Shown piece after piece: positions 25,905-40,154 of a stretch of 64,000 bases of DNA. The stretch is from Roseitranquillus sediminis (GTDB lineage Bacteria; Pseudomonadota; Alphaproteobacteria; Rhodobacterales; Rhodobacteraceae): positions 124,001 to 188,000 of the forward strand of contig NZ_JAFFOB010000018.1 of NCBI RefSeq assembly GCF_016918935.1, written 5' to 3'. Made by a program: the position numbers and the translations under genes. Numbering within the stretch: position 1 is the stretch's first letter; each line of letters starts with the position of its first letter. Under the pieces are notes generated by a model. That model made no database searches and was not told the origin of the DNA. It saw only the letters and a program-made list of their open reading frames with translations.

Positions 25905-27064
25905 ATGCCCGTCGTGACCGAGATCGAGGATCTTCATCGCATCTTTCGGCGCCGGGTGCCCCGGATGTTCTACGACTATTGCGAGTCGGGCTCGTGGACC
26001 GAGCAGACCTTTCGCGAGAACATTTCCGACTTCGACCGGATCCGCCTGCGCCAGCGCGTGGCGGTCGACATGGAGAACCGCAATCTCGGCACCACCATCA
26101 TCGGTCAGGACGTGTCGATGCCGGTGGCGCTTGCGCCCGTCGGGCTGACCGGGATGCAGAACGCCGACGGCGAGATCAAGGCCGCGCGCGCGGCCCATAG
26201 GTTCGGCGTGCCCTTCACGCTCTCCACCATGTCGATTTGCTCGATCGAAGACGTGGCCGCCGAGACTGGCCAGCCCTTCTGGTTCCAGCTCTACGTGATG
26301 CGCGACCAGGACTTCCTCGCGCGCCTGATCGAGCGGGCGAAGAAGGCGAACTGCTCCGCCCTCGTCCTGACGCTCGACCTGCAGATCCTCGGCCAGAGGC
26401 ACCGCGACCTCAAGAACGGCCTCTCCGCACCGCCGAAGCTCACATGGTCCGCGATGATGAACCTGTCCACGAAGTGGGGCTGGGGCCTCGAGATGCTGCG
26501 CACCAGGCGGCGCAGCTTCGGCAACATCGTCGGCCACGCGAAGGGTGTGGAGAACCCCGCCTCGCTGATGTCCTGGATCGGCGAGCAGTTCGACCCGCAG
26601 CTCGACTGGAACAAGGTCCACCGCATCAAGGAGATGTGGGGCGGCAAGCTGGTCCTGAAGGGCATTCTCGACGCCGAGGACGCGCGCATGGCCGCGGAAG
26701 TCGGAGCCGACGCCATCGTCGTCTCGAATCATGGCGGTCGGCAGCTTGACGGCGCTCTGAGCTCGATCCGCGCCCTGCCGCAGATCGTACGCGAGGTCGG
26801 CGACCGGGTGGAGGTTCACATGGACGGCGGCGTCCGCTCGGGACAGGACGTTCTCAAGGCGCTGGCGATGGGGGCGAAGGGCGCCTGGATCGGCCGCGCC
26901 TGGGTCTACGGCCTCGGCGCCATGGGCGAGCGTGGCGTGACCACCGCCCTCGAGATCATCCGCAAGGAGCTCGATACCACGATGGCGCTCTGCGGGCGCA
27001 AGGACGTGCGAACGCTCGACCGCAACATCCTCCTCGTTCCGCGGGACTTCGAGGGCGACTGGGC

Positions 27065-27068
<4 letters not shown>
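25905..27068 (+). CDS. lldD: FMN-dependent L-lactate dehydrogenase / alpha-hydroxy acid dehydrogenase
   Basis: The 387-residue enzyme oxidises L-lactate (or a related 2-hydroxy acid) to pyruvate and passes electrons to the quinone pool. It has FMN-dependent domain motifs: PVALAPVGLTGMQ, QPFWFQLYVMRD, VSNHGGRQLDG with the catalytic His and substrate Arg, and VHMDGGVRSGQDVLKALAMGAKGAWIGR. Glycolate oxidase is possible. The stop overlaps the amylosucrase start by ATGA. Confidence 0.92.
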
Positions 27069-28963
<1,895 letters not shown>

Positions 28964-28972
28964 ACGTCAAGG

Positions 28973-31435
28973 TCAGGCGACCACTGCTCTCAATACGGCT
29001 CCGCCAGAGACCGCCTCGGCGTCCGCGCGCGCGTCATTGTCGAAAAGATGCGCGGCAATGACCAGTTCGGCTTCCGCCGCCAGGGCCGGGCGCCCCAAGA
29101 GAAACCCTTGTGCAGCATCGCAGCCGAGGTCGATTAGCCGCTGCAGCTGCTCCCTCGTCTCCACGCCCTCGCCGACTGTGGTGATGGACATCTCGCGCGC
29201 CATCGACGTGACGGCACGAACGACCGCGCGCGCATCCGCATCACGCTCGATCGCCGCGACGAAGCTGCGGTCGATCTTGATTCGGTCTAGTTCGAACTCG
29301 CGCAGGTGCGCGAGCGAGGAATAGCCCGTTCCAAAGTCGTCCATCGCGATCCGGACCCCGAGCCGGCGAAGACGGCAGAGCGAAGCTGCGATTGCGCATC
29401 CATCCTCGACCATCGCGGTCTCGGTCAGCTCGATCTCCAGCCGCCCCGGGCACACGTCGTGGCGGGCGAGCGCGGACGCGAGGTCGTCGGCGATCCGGGG
29501 CGAACGCATCTGGACCGCGGACACGTTCATCGCGATCCGGATGTGCTCGGGCCACCTGGCGGCCTGACGACACGTCTCGTCGATGATCCATTTGCCGATG
29601 TGGTGGATCGTCCCGTTCTCCTCGGCCAGCGGGATGAAGTCTGCGGGTGCTACGCGACCGCGCACGGGATGCTCCCAGCGAGCCAGCGCCTCGAATCCCG
29701 CCAGCGTTTTCGACGGAAGTTCGTAGATCGGCTGGTAGTGCATCACGAACTCGCCTCGCTCCGTCGCCTGCGCCAGATCGAGCTCGAGGTTGCGCCGCTC
29801 TTGCGCCTTTTCCATCATTCCCGCCTCATAGCGCTCCACCCTGTCCCGGCCCTTGGCCTTGGCCCGGTAGAGAGCGAGGTCTGCCTTCTGCAACAGGATG
29901 TCAGCGTTGTCCGTCTCCTCGGCCACGACGAGCCCGGCACTGCAACTGATCCTGATGCTGTGCCCGTGCACCGTGAACGGCGCCGCAAGCGAGCCAACGA
30001 TGAGTTTAGCGACCTCTTCGGAGTCGCCACCTTCTTTGTCCGGCAGGACCGCAAGCTCATCCCCGCCCAGCCGGTAGAGCCTGCCGTCGAGGCCGGCGTC
30101 GACGAGCCGATCGCTGACGCTGACCAGGAGCATGTCCCCGACATGGTGACCCAGCGTCTCGTTGATCGCCTTGAAACGATCGAGGTCGAGCATCATGACC
30201 CAGCGCTCCCTCCCCGACCGCAACATCGTGGCAACCTGATCCTGGAAGCGACGGCGGTTGGGCAATCCAGTCAGTGCGTCGTGACAGGCCATTTCCGTCA
30301 TCGCCGCCTCCGCATTGCGCCGCTCGGTCACATCGTCGTAGGTCAGCACGGCCCCGCCTTCGGCCAGTGGACGGCAACAGACGCGCAGCACCTGGCCGCT
30401 TCCGATCTCGACCTCGAAGCGCGTTGTCTCGGTCCGGCTGAAGTATTCCCGAAATGCGCGGATGCGATTGTCCCGGCGCGCCTCGGACCACCTTTCAGCC
30501 TCGGCGATGGCTTGGAACATCTCGGTCAGGGTGCTCCCCTCGCCGATCCGACCGGTCTTCAGCTGCATCATCGTCACCGCCTGATCGTTGAGGGCGATGA
30601 TGCGTTCGTCGGTGCCGTACATGACCAGTCCATTCGACATGTTGCGCATCGCGATCGACAGCAGGCGATTCTGCTGCGCCTCACGCCTGCTCGCCTTGTT
30701 CCGCTTCGCCCTCAGGCTTCGTGCTGCGGCCAGCGCGAAGAAAGACGAGACCGACAGCGCGAGGGATGTGAGCGCGACGAAGGCGGAGAGCGGCCCTGTA
30801 TCGAATGTCCGGCCGGTCACCTCCGACGAGATCTCGAGGCTGACGCCGGCCATCGCGGTGAAGTGCAGAGCGCAGACCCCGCTCACGATGAGCAGGACCC
30901 GCCCGACAGCGACGCGGTCGCCTCGCAGTCCCAGCGCGAGCGCAAAGCACGCGCAACCGGAGAACAGCGCGACGGCCATCAGCACCGGATCGTTCGTGAT
31001 GATGCAGCCCTCGAGCGCCGACATGCCGGTATAGTGCATCCCTCCGACGCCGACGCCGGTCAGCGCACCCCAGGACGCCCGCACACGCGGCGCGCGCCTG
31101 GAGCTTCCCATCGCGAGCGGCACGCCCACGAAGAAGAGGCTCGCCAGGACCGAGAGCGCGGTCGTCCCGACGTCGTAGATCAGCCCTGCGTCCGGACGAT
31201 ACCCAAGGATCGCCACGAAATGGGTGGTCCAGACCCCGATGCCGGCGCAGAGAGCGATCAGCGCTTGCCAGCGGGTGCGGTCGCGGCCTTCGCTGGAGGC
31301 GGCGTGATGCATCAGGACCACGACCGTCAGCGCCATCGTCAGGCAGACGACAGCCGCGGTCACGACACAAGCGATCCGAGTTCCGGGAAGCAGAATTTCC
31401 ACAAAATTCATCGAGGTCGGTCCGTTGCTTTGCAT
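28973..31435 (-). CDS. MHYT-PAS-GGDEF-EAL membrane signalling protein
   Basis: The 820-residue protein has an N-terminal six- or seven-helix MHYT domain (HHAA, HFVAI, GGMHYTGMSALE, HFTAMAG), a PAS segment (NGLVMYGTDERIIALN), a GGDEF domain (GLPNRRRFQDQV, YRLGGDELAVL: Leu replaces Phe but the catalytic residues remain), and an EAL domain (GFEALARWEHP, DDFGTGYSSLAHL, KIDRSF, GVET). Both cyclic-di-GMP synthesis and degradation look possible. MHYT domains are proposed copper-based gas sensors. The start is ambiguous (31435 or 31411). Confidence 0.92.
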   Translation of the reverse strand: MQSNGPTSMNFVEILLPGTRIACVVTAAVVCLTMALTVVVLMHHAASSEGRDRTRWQALIALCAGIGVWTTHFVAILGYRPDAGLIYDVGTTALSVLASLFFVGVPLAMGSSRRAPRVRASWGALTGVGVGGMHYTGMSALEGCIITNDPVLMAVALFSGCACFALALGLRGDRVAVGRVLLIVSGVCALHFTAMAGVSLEISSEVTGRTFDTGPLSAFVALTSLALSVSSFFALAAARSLRAKRNKASRREAQQNRLLSIAMRNMSNGLVMYGTDERIIALNDQAVTMMQLKTGRIGEGSTLTEMFQAIAEAERWSEARRDNRIRAFREYFSRTETTRFEVEIGSGQVLRVCCRPLAEGGAVLTYDDVTERRNAEAAMTEMACHDALTGLPNRRRFQDQVATMLRSGRERWVMMLDLDRFKAINETLGHHVGDMLLVSVSDRLVDAGLDGRLYRLGGDELAVLPDKEGGDSEEVAKLIVGSLAAPFTVHGHSIRISCSAGLVVAEETDNADILLQKADLALYRAKAKGRDRVERYEAGMMEKAQERRNLELDLAQATERGEFVMHYQPIYELPSKTLAGFEALARWEHPVRGRVAPADFIPLAEENGTIHHIGKWIIDETCRQAARWPEHIRIAMNVSAVQMRSPRIADDLASALARHDVCPGRLEIELTETAMVEDGCAIAASLCRLRRLGVRIAMDDFGTGYSSLAHLREFELDRIKIDRSFVAAIERDADARAVVRAVTSMAREMSITTVGEGVETREQLQRLIDLGCDAAQGFLLGRPALAAEAELVIAAHLFDNDARADAEAVSGGAVLRAVVA

Positions 31436-31649
31436 TCCGTACCTAGTGTCGTGCCAATTCTGAACGCGGAGTTGTCGGGGCCCGCCCGTGTTCGGACGAT
31501 ACGCCTCAAATTGCTCGGCCGGCACCGGGGCGCGTCTCGGCCGGTCAGGCGCACTGCGCCCTTCACATCCCGTGTCTGTTGCGATATGGGCGCGTGCTCA
31601 ACCCGGGCCGACACCCTTGGAGGCGGCCCGCCCATAGGAGAGACTGACC

Positions 31650-32300
31650 ATGGCTGGCGAGATCCCTGATCTCATCGCCCTGGAACGGACGGGGACAGGC
31701 AAGGGGGCCGCCCGTCAAGCCCGCAGAGAGGGCTACGTTCCAGGCATCGTCTACGGCGGCGGCAAGGACCCGCTGTCGATCAACCTTCCGTTCAACGAGC
31801 TGCTGACGCGCCTCAAGAAGGGCCGCTTCCTCGCGACGCTCTTCAACCTAAAGATCGAGGGGCAGGAAGACGTCCGCGTAATCTGCCGCGGCGTGCAGCG
31901 CGACGTGGTCAAGGACCTGCCGACGCATGTCGACTTCATGCGTCTGCGCCGCACGTCCAAGATCAACCTCTTCATCCCGGTCGAGATCGTCGACCGCGAC
32001 AAGGCGCCCGGTCTGCGCAAGGGCGGCGTCTTGACGATGGTCCGGCCCGAGGTCGAACTGGTGGTGACGGCGGGCGACATTCCCGACCACCTCACCGCTT
32101 CCGTCGAAGGCATGCAGATCGGCGATACGCTGACGATCTCGAAGATCGCGCTTCCCCAAGGCGCCCGCGCGGTGATCGAGCGAGACTTCGTCATCGCCAA
32201 CCTTTCTGCGCCTTCCGGCCTGGCGAGCCAGACCGCGGACGAGGATGAGCCGGAGGCCGATGAGGTCCCGGCGACCGAGGTCGACCAGTCCGACGAGTAA
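31650..32300 (+). CDS. rplY: 50S ribosomal protein L25 (CTC/general stress form)
   Basis: The 216-residue protein has the N-terminal 5S-rRNA-binding L25 domain ([39 protein letters not shown]) and a C-terminal TL5-type beta domain ([27 protein letters not shown]), ending with an acidic tail. This two-domain form is usual in alphaproteobacteria. A strong terminator lies 49 bases after the stop. Confidence 0.97.
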   Translation: MAGEIPDLIALERTGTGKGAARQARREGYVPGIVYGGGKDPLSINLPFNELLTRLKKGRFLATLFNLKIEGQEDVRVICRGVQRDVVKDLPTHVDFMRLRRTSKINLFIPVEIVDRDKAPGLRKGGVLTMVRPEVELVVTAGDIPDHLTASVEGMQIGDTLTISKIALPQGARAVIERDFVIANLSAPSGLASQTADEDEPEADEVPATEVDQSDE

Positions 32301-32349
32301 GACGGCGACGGGACGTCGGCCTGCTCCGGCTTTTGAATGCGCAAAACGA

Positions 32350-32383
32350 AACAGCGCCGGCAAATGCCGGCGCTGTTTTTTTT
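32350..32383 (+). terminator. Intrinsic terminator after rplY
   Basis: CAGCGCCGGC (32352-32361), loop AAAT, GCCGGCGCTG (32366-32375), perfect 10-bp stem, then eight T. It is convergent to lon, so it may also help to end lon transcription from the other strand. Confidence 0.92.
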
Positions 32384-32401
32384 CGGCCAGGCCGAACCGG
32401 C

Positions 32402-34813
32402 TTAGTGCGCCGTCGTCGCCGAGCCCTCCTCGGACGATTTCATCGACGCCTTGGCGGCCGCGGCCTCTTCGGCCGCCTCGTCCCAGTCAATCGGCTCCGG
32501 CTGTCGGACCAGCGCGTGGTCCAGCACGTCGCGAACGTGGTCGACCGGGATGATTTTCAGCCCCGCCTTCACGTTCTCCGGGATCTCCGGCAGGTCCTTG
32601 GCATTCTCCTCGGGGATCAGCACGGTCTTGATGCCGCCCCTCAGCGCAGCCAGCAGCTTCTCCTTGAGCCCGCCAATGGCCAGCACGTTGCCGCGGAGAG
32701 TAACCTCACCAGTCATCGCGATGTCCTTGCGGACCGGAATCTGCGTCAGCACCGACACTATGGAGGTCACCATCGCCACGCCCGCCGACGGCCCGTCCTT
32801 GGGCGTTGCACCTTCTGGCACGTGGACGTGGATGTCCATCTTGTCGAACTGCGTCGGCTTCACCCCGATTGACGGCGCAATCGAGCGCACGAACGACGAG
32901 GCCGCGTCGATCGACTCCTTCATCACGTCCCCGAGCTTGCCGGTGGTCTTCATCCGGCCTTTCCCCGGCAGCCGCAGTGCCTCAATCGACAGAAGGTCGC
33001 CACCAACTTGCGTCCAAGCGAGCCCCGTGACGGCGCCGATCTGGTCCTCCTTCTCGGCAAGACCGTAGCGGAACTTCTTTACGCCGAGGAACTCGCCGAG
33101 GTTCTCGGCCGTGATGACGACCTTATCGGTGTCCCGGCGCACGATCTGCGTCACCGCCTTGCGGCAGAGCTTGGCAATCTCGCGCTCGAGGTTCCGCACG
33201 CCGGCCTCGCGGGTGTAGGTGCGGATCATCTCCTGCAGGGCCTCGTCCGAAAGATCGAACTCTCGCGGCTTCAGGCCGTGGTTCTTCACCTGCTTCGGGA
33301 TCAGGTGCCGCTTGGCTATTTCGGTCTTCTCGTCCTCGGTGTAGCCGGCGAGGGTGATGATCTCCATCCGGTCGAGGAGCGGCGAAGGCATATTGTACGA
33401 GTTCGCCGTGGTGATGAACATCACGTTCGACAGGTCGTACTCCACCTCGAGATAGTGGTCGACGAAGGTCGAGTTCTGCTCCGGGTCGAGCACCTCCAGC
33501 ATCGCCGAGGCCGGATCGCCGCGGAAGTCCTGCCCCATCTTATCGATCTCGTCCAAGAGGATCAGCGGGTTCGTGGTCTTCGCCTTCTTCAGCGACTGGA
33601 CGATCTTGCCCGGCATCGAGCCGATGTAGGTCCGCCGGTGGCCGCGGATCTCCGACTCGTCCCGGACGCCGCCGAGTGAGATGCGGATAAACTCGCGCCC
33701 TGTCGCCTTCGCCACCGACTTGCCGAGCGAGGTCTTGCCGACGCCCGGAGGGCCGACGAGGCAGAGGATCGGGCCGCGCAGCTTCTTCGAGCGCTGCTGC
33801 ACCGCCAGGTACTCGACGATCCGCTCCTTGACCTTCTCGAGGCTGTAGTGGTCGTCATCCAGCACCTTCTGGGCGCGGGTCAGGTCCTTCTTGACGCGGG
33901 ACTTCACGCCCCACGGGATCGACAGCATCCAGTCGAGGTAGTTCCTGACGACCGTCGCCTCGGCCGACATCGGCGACATCGACTTCAGCTTCTTGACCTC
34001 GGCCTCGGCCTTCTCGCGCGCCTCCTTCGAGAGCTTGGTCTCGGAGATTCGCTTCTCGAGCTCCTGAACCTCGTTCTGGCCATCCTCGCCGTCGCCGAGC
34101 TCCTTCTGGATGGCCTTCATCTGCTCGTTCAAATAGTACTCGCGCTGGGTGCGCTCCATCTGCGACTTCACGCGGGTCTTGATCTTCTTCTCGACCTGCA
34201 GGACCGACATCTCGCCCTGCATCAGGCCATAGACCTTCTCCAGCCGCTCGGCCACGCTCAGCGTCTCCAGCAGCTCCTGCTTCTGCGCCACGTCCACGCC
34301 GAGGTGACCGGCGACGGTGTCGGCCAGCTTGTTGGCATCGCGCGCCTCCGAGACGGCCGACAGCGCCTCCTCGGGGATGTTCTTCTTGATCTTGGCATAG
34401 CGCTCGAACTCGGTCGCGACCGACTTGATCAGCGCCCGAATTGTCGCCTCGTCACCCTCCGTCTCGTGGAGAGGGGTGGCGCGCGCCTCGAAGAAGCGGT
34501 CGTTCTCGACGTAGCCATCGATCCTCACGCGCGAGCGCCCCTCGACCAGCACCTTGACTGTGCCGTCGGGCAACTTGAGCAGCTGCAGCACGTTGGCCAG
34601 TACGCCGACGCCGAAGATCCCGTCTGGCGTCGGATCGTCGACGCTCGGGTCGATCTGGCTCGAAAGCAGGATCTGCCGGTCGTCCGACATCACCTCCTCC
34701 AGCGCGCGCACCGACTTCTCGCGTCCGACGAAGAGCGGCACGATCATGTGCGGGAACACCACGATGTCACGCAGGGGCAGGACGGGATGTGTCTGCGGGG
34801 TTTGCTCGGTCAT
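32402..34813 (-). CDS. lon: ATP-dependent Lon protease
   Basis: The 803-residue enzyme has the full Lon layout: N-terminal substrate domain ([20 protein letters not shown]), coiled central region, AAA+ ATPase (Walker [13 protein letters not shown], Walker [12 protein letters not shown]) and Ser-Lys protease domain with the Ser in [11 protein letters not shown]. It degrades misfolded and regulatory proteins, in relatives CtrA-cycle factors. The IS relic lies just upstream. The next minus-strand gene (tgt) is on its far side. Confidence 0.98.
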   Translation of the reverse strand: MTEQTPQTHPVLPLRDIVVFPHMIVPLFVGREKSVRALEEVMSDDRQILLSSQIDPSVDDPTPDGIFGVGVLANVLQLLKLPDGTVKVLVEGRSRVRIDGYVENDRFFEARATPLHETEGDEATIRALIKSVATEFERYAKIKKNIPEEALSAVSEARDANKLADTVAGHLGVDVAQKQELLETLSVAERLEKVYGLMQGEMSVLQVEKKIKTRVKSQMERTQREYYLNEQMKAIQKELGDGEDGQNEVQELEKRISETKLSKEAREKAEAEVKKLKSMSPMSAEATVVRNYLDWMLSIPWGVKSRVKKDLTRAQKVLDDDHYSLEKVKERIVEYLAVQQRSKKLRGPILCLVGPPGVGKTSLGKSVAKATGREFIRISLGGVRDESEIRGHRRTYIGSMPGKIVQSLKKAKTTNPLILLDEIDKMGQDFRGDPASAMLEVLDPEQNSTFVDHYLEVEYDLSNVMFITTANSYNMPSPLLDRMEIITLAGYTEDEKTEIAKRHLIPKQVKNHGLKPREFDLSDEALQEMIRTYTREAGVRNLEREIAKLCRKAVTQIVRRDTDKVVITAENLGEFLGVKKFRYGLAEKEDQIGAVTGLAWTQVGGDLLSIEALRLPGKGRMKTTGKLGDVMKESIDAASSFVRSIAPSIGVKPTQFDKMDIHVHVPEGATPKDGPSAGVAMVTSIVSVLTQIPVRKDIAMTGEVTLRGNVLAIGGLKEKLLAALRGGIKTVLIPEENAKDLPEIPENVKAGLKIIPVDHVRDVLDHALVRQPEPIDWDEAAEEAAAAKASMKSSEEGSATTAH

Positions 34814-34888
34814 GCCTTATCCTTAACAGCGAGATGGCTCCGGCCCCACGCCCGGGCGGCCACGTCCACCTCCATTCTCGGCTTCATC

Positions 34889-34918
34889 AGGTGGGAACTT
34901 GCCCTCCGCCCTTCAACC
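34889..34918 (-). promoter_or_regulatory. Candidate heat-shock-type promoter of lon
   Basis: On the minus strand GGTTGAAGGGC is followed 16 bases later by TCCCACCT, a weak match to the sigma-32-type TTGAA / CCCCAT consensus, 76-106 bases upstream of the lon ATG. Lon is a heat-shock protein in most bacteria. The match is poor. Confidence 0.3.
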
Positions 34919-34993
34919 GCAAGCGCCTCGGTAAGAATGTGGCGCGGGACGTCCGACGCCGCAAGAGATAGGGCCATCGGCGCCCGCCGTCCA

Positions 34994-35008
34994 CTAGCAG
35001 GGTGCTGA
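34994..35008. repeat. Left terminal inverted repeat of the IS5-type element, preceded by CTAG
   Basis: CTAGCAGGGTGCTGA at 34994-35008 is the reverse complement of TCAGCACCCTGCTAG at 36335-36349. The outermost CTAG at both ends is probably the target-site duplication, as IS5-group elements insert at CTAG-like sites. Confidence 0.85.
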
Positions 35009-36334
35009 AGAACTCGGTCCTCTACGCGCCATGAAAGACATGATTCACCGGACCTTGGCGGCTGGGGGCGGTTATGCGCGGGACGGACGAGACGACGGGC
35101 GCGCTGTTCAGCTACGTGGACCTGGAGGAGCGCATCCCGTCGCGGCACCCGCTGCGGAAGGTCCGCGAGATCGTCAACGACGCGCTGGCCGCATGGATGC
35201 AGAGTTCGACCGGCTCTTTGCCAGGGAGGGTCGGCCTTCGATTGCGCCGGAGCGGCTGTTGCGGGCCAGCCTGATCCAGATGCTGTTCTCGGTACGCTCC
35301 GAGCGGCAGCTGATGGAGCAGATGCAGTACAACCTGCTGTTCCGCTGGTTCGTGGGGTTGGGGATCGACGACGCGGTGTGGGTGCCGACGGTGTTCTCGA
35401 AGAACCGCGACCGGCTTGTGACCACCGACATCGCTCGCAAGGTCCCGGCCGCAATCCTGGCTCACGCACAGGTCGCGCCGCTCCTGTCAGACAAGCACTT
35501 CTCAGTCGACGGCACGCTGATCAAGGCCTGGGCCTCGATGCAGAGCTTCCAGCCGAGGTCCGAGGGCAGCCCGCCCGACTAGCCCGGCGGCGGTCCTGAC
35601 GAACCGCCCTCTGCTCGCCCCGAAGACGCCTCCGAACCGCCCAGCTCCGAGAACCCGCCGATGACCCGCGCCGCCCTTCGATCCCGCAACGCCGAAGTCG
35701 ACTTCCGAGGCGAGAAGCGGTCCAACGCGACACATGCCTCGACAACCAATCCGACGCTCGGCTGTTCAAGAAGTCGCCCGGCGCGGGCGCGATGCTCTGC
35801 TTCATGGGCCACACCCTGATGGAGAGCCGGAACGGCGTGGTCGTGCAGGCCGACCTGACACCGGCGAACGGCCGCGCCGAACGGCGTGCGCGATCGACAT
35901 GATCGACCGGCCTTCGCCGGGCTCCACCCGGCGCCTCACGTTCGACGCCGACAAGGGCTTCGACAGCGCCGACTTCGTCGCCGGCCTGCGCCGGATGTGC
36001 GTGACCGCGCACGTTGCCCGGAAGGCGCGCCATTCGGCTATCGACGGGCGCACCACGCGCCATGCCGGTTACGCCGCCTCGCAGAAGCGCCGGAAGAAGA
36101 TCGAGGAGCCCTTGGCTGGGCAAAGACCGTCGGCGACATGGCGCAGACGATGCTTCGAGGCGTGGAACGGGTCCGCGCCCGGTTCACGCTCACCATCGTG
36201 GCGTACAACCTAGCGCGGTTGCCCCGACTCCTGGCCGCATGAAGCGGAGAGGCGCCCGCGCAAGACTGCCGACGCCACCCCCGGCACTCTCCAAGCCGCG
36301 CCACCCGGAACGACGTGTCACGGGGGCGCCTTCG

Positions 36335-36345
<11 letters not shown>
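34998..36345 (+). mobile_element. IS5 family insertion sequence (decayed)
   Basis: The element is about 1.35 kb, bounded by inverted repeats whose inner part is CAGGGTGCTGA, flanked by CTAG on both sides (34994-34997 and 36346-36349). Its single gene encodes an IS5/DUF772-type transposase in the plus direction, broken by several frameshifts. The ends look intact, so the element could still be moved by a related active transposase. It separates tgt from lon, with the right CTAG overlapping the tgt stop codon. Confidence 0.85.
35074..36242 (+). pseudogene. IS5 family transposase pseudogene
   Basis: Homology to IS5-type transposases is clear in pieces: MRGTDETTGALFSYVDLEERI (frame 1), then FDRLFAREGRPSIAPERLLRAS and NLLFRWFVGLGIDDAVW, LLSDKHFSVDGTLIKAWASM (frame 0), DARLFKKSPGAGAMLCFMGH (new frame), AIDMIDR and DADKGFDSADFVAGLRRMCV and SAIDGRTTRHAGYAASQK (new frame), and GWAKTVGDMAQTMLRGVERV to the final LARLPRLLAA. 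There are four frameshifts (about 35190, 35750, 35889, 36114) and one in-frame TAG at 35580-35582. No intact frame longer than 180 codons remains, so it is not functional. Confidence 0.88.
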
Positions 36346-38941
<2,596 letters not shown>

Positions 38942-39015
38942 GCCGGGTTTACCCGCCGCCATCAATTCCTTATTAACCTCCTCAACAAATCCGGGACGCA
39001 GCGAGGCGCTGTCGC

Positions 39016-39381
39016 ATGAAAATCGAAACTTCAGAGAAACTGGAAGGGCAGCCGCTCATCCGCCCCTCCACCACCGAACACCCGCTCTACGAGAACGTGG
39101 TTGAGGCGTGCCGAACCGTCTACGACCCCGAGATTCCTGTGAACATATATGATCTCGGCCTCGTCTATACGGTCGACATCTCGCAGCAGGGCGAGGTTGT
39201 CATCGTCATGACCCTGACGGCGCCCGGCTGTCCGGTCGCGGGCGAGATGCCCGGCTGGGTCGCCGAGGCGGTCGAGCCGCTGCCGGGCGTCAAGACGGTG
39301 GACGTCGAGCTGACGTGGGATCCGCCCTGGGGCATGGACATGATGTCCGACGAGGCGCGACTCGAACTGGGCTTCATGTAG
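39016..39381 (+). CDS. sufT: SUF system Fe-S assembly protein SufT (MIP18/DUF59)
   Basis: The 121-residue protein has the DUF59 fold: VYDPEIPVNIYDLGLVYTVDI, MTLTAPGCPVAGEMP with the conserved Cys and a closing VELTWDPPWG. SufT assists maturation of Fe-S proteins. The suf operon is not in the window. It converges on gph with 1 base between stops. Confidence 0.93.
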   Translation: MKIETSEKLEGQPLIRPSTTEHPLYENVVEACRTVYDPEIPVNIYDLGLVYTVDISQQGEVVIVMTLTAPGCPVAGEMPGWVAEAVEPLPGVKTVDVELTWDPPWGMDMMSDEARLELGFM

Positions 39382-39382
39382 G

Positions 39383-40054
39383 TCAGCCGATCAGGCCGCC
39401 GACCAGCCGCTCCAGGTCGTCGTAGTGCGCCAGCAGGGCTTCGGGCCCGAGAGCAGCGACTCCGTCGCCCTGCGGGCCAAAGGTCACGAGTATCGCGGGC
39501 ACTCCGGCTGCCTTTGCAGTGTTGCGGTCCGTGTCGGTGTCGCCGATCAGGACCGTCCGATTGATGTCGCCGCCGCAGCGTCGCACGGTTTCGCGAAGAG
39601 CATCGGGATCGGGCTTGCGGACAGGCAGCGTGTCGGCGCCGACGAGACCGTCGAAGAGGCGCCGGACGTCGAGCCGCGCAAGCAGGAGCTCCGCCAGGTT
39701 CTGCGGCTTGTTGGTGCAGACGCCGGTTGCGTAGCCTGCTCGTTTCAGTGCCTCGACCGCAGCGACCACGCCCGGATAGAGGCGGCTGTGGACCAAGATC
39801 TCCGCCTCGTAGGACTTGAGCAGGATCGGCACGAAGCTGTCGACATCAGCCTCGGTCCACTCCCGCCCGCTGCGCTCGAATCCGAGGCGCAGCATCGCGC
39901 GACCACCACGGAAAGCCGTCGCCGCATCATGCGCCGGGTCCAGCATGTCGCCGGCCCCCAGTTCGCGGAAGCAGAAGTTCGCGGCGGCGATCAGATCGCC
40001 GGACGTGTCCACCAGCGTGCCGTCCAGATCGAAAATCACCGTCCGCATCCGCAT
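39383..40054 (-). CDS. gph: Phosphoglycolate phosphatase (HAD superfamily)
   Basis: The 223-residue HAD phosphatase has TVIFDLDGTLVDTSGDL (nucleophile and acid Asp), VCTNKPQN, GVGADTLPVRKPDPD and IGDTDTDRNTAKAAG, all four HAD motifs. It is likely the 2-phosphoglycolate phosphatase that detoxifies DNA-repair product. The start 40054 has GGGAGG. It is divergent from glmU. Confidence 0.92.
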   Translation of the reverse strand: MRMRTVIFDLDGTLVDTSGDLIAAANFCFRELGAGDMLDPAHDAATAFRGGRAMLRLGFERSGREWTEADVDSFVPILLKSYEAEILVHSRLYPGVVAAVEALKRAGYATGVCTNKPQNLAELLLARLDVRRLFDGLVGADTLPVRKPDPDALRETVRRCGGDINRTVLIGDTDTDRNTAKAAGVPAILVTFGPQGDGVAALGPEALLAHYDDLERLVGGLIG

Positions 40055-40154
40055 CGCCTCCCTGTAACGCTGAGAAACCACTCGTGACGGCGGCCCGCTT
40101 GCGCGGCCGAGCCCTACGGGTAGAACACCTCCTCAACAAGGAGCAGTCTCTCGG

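Noticed and set aside
25800-26819. Upstream extension of the ZIP transporter frame
   Set aside because: It is antisense to lldD and carries no ZIP homology.
35031-35582. Intact 183-residue transposase
   Set aside because: This frame is only the second segment of the broken IS5 transposase; its first 50 residues are out-of-frame translation and it ends at an in-frame TAG.
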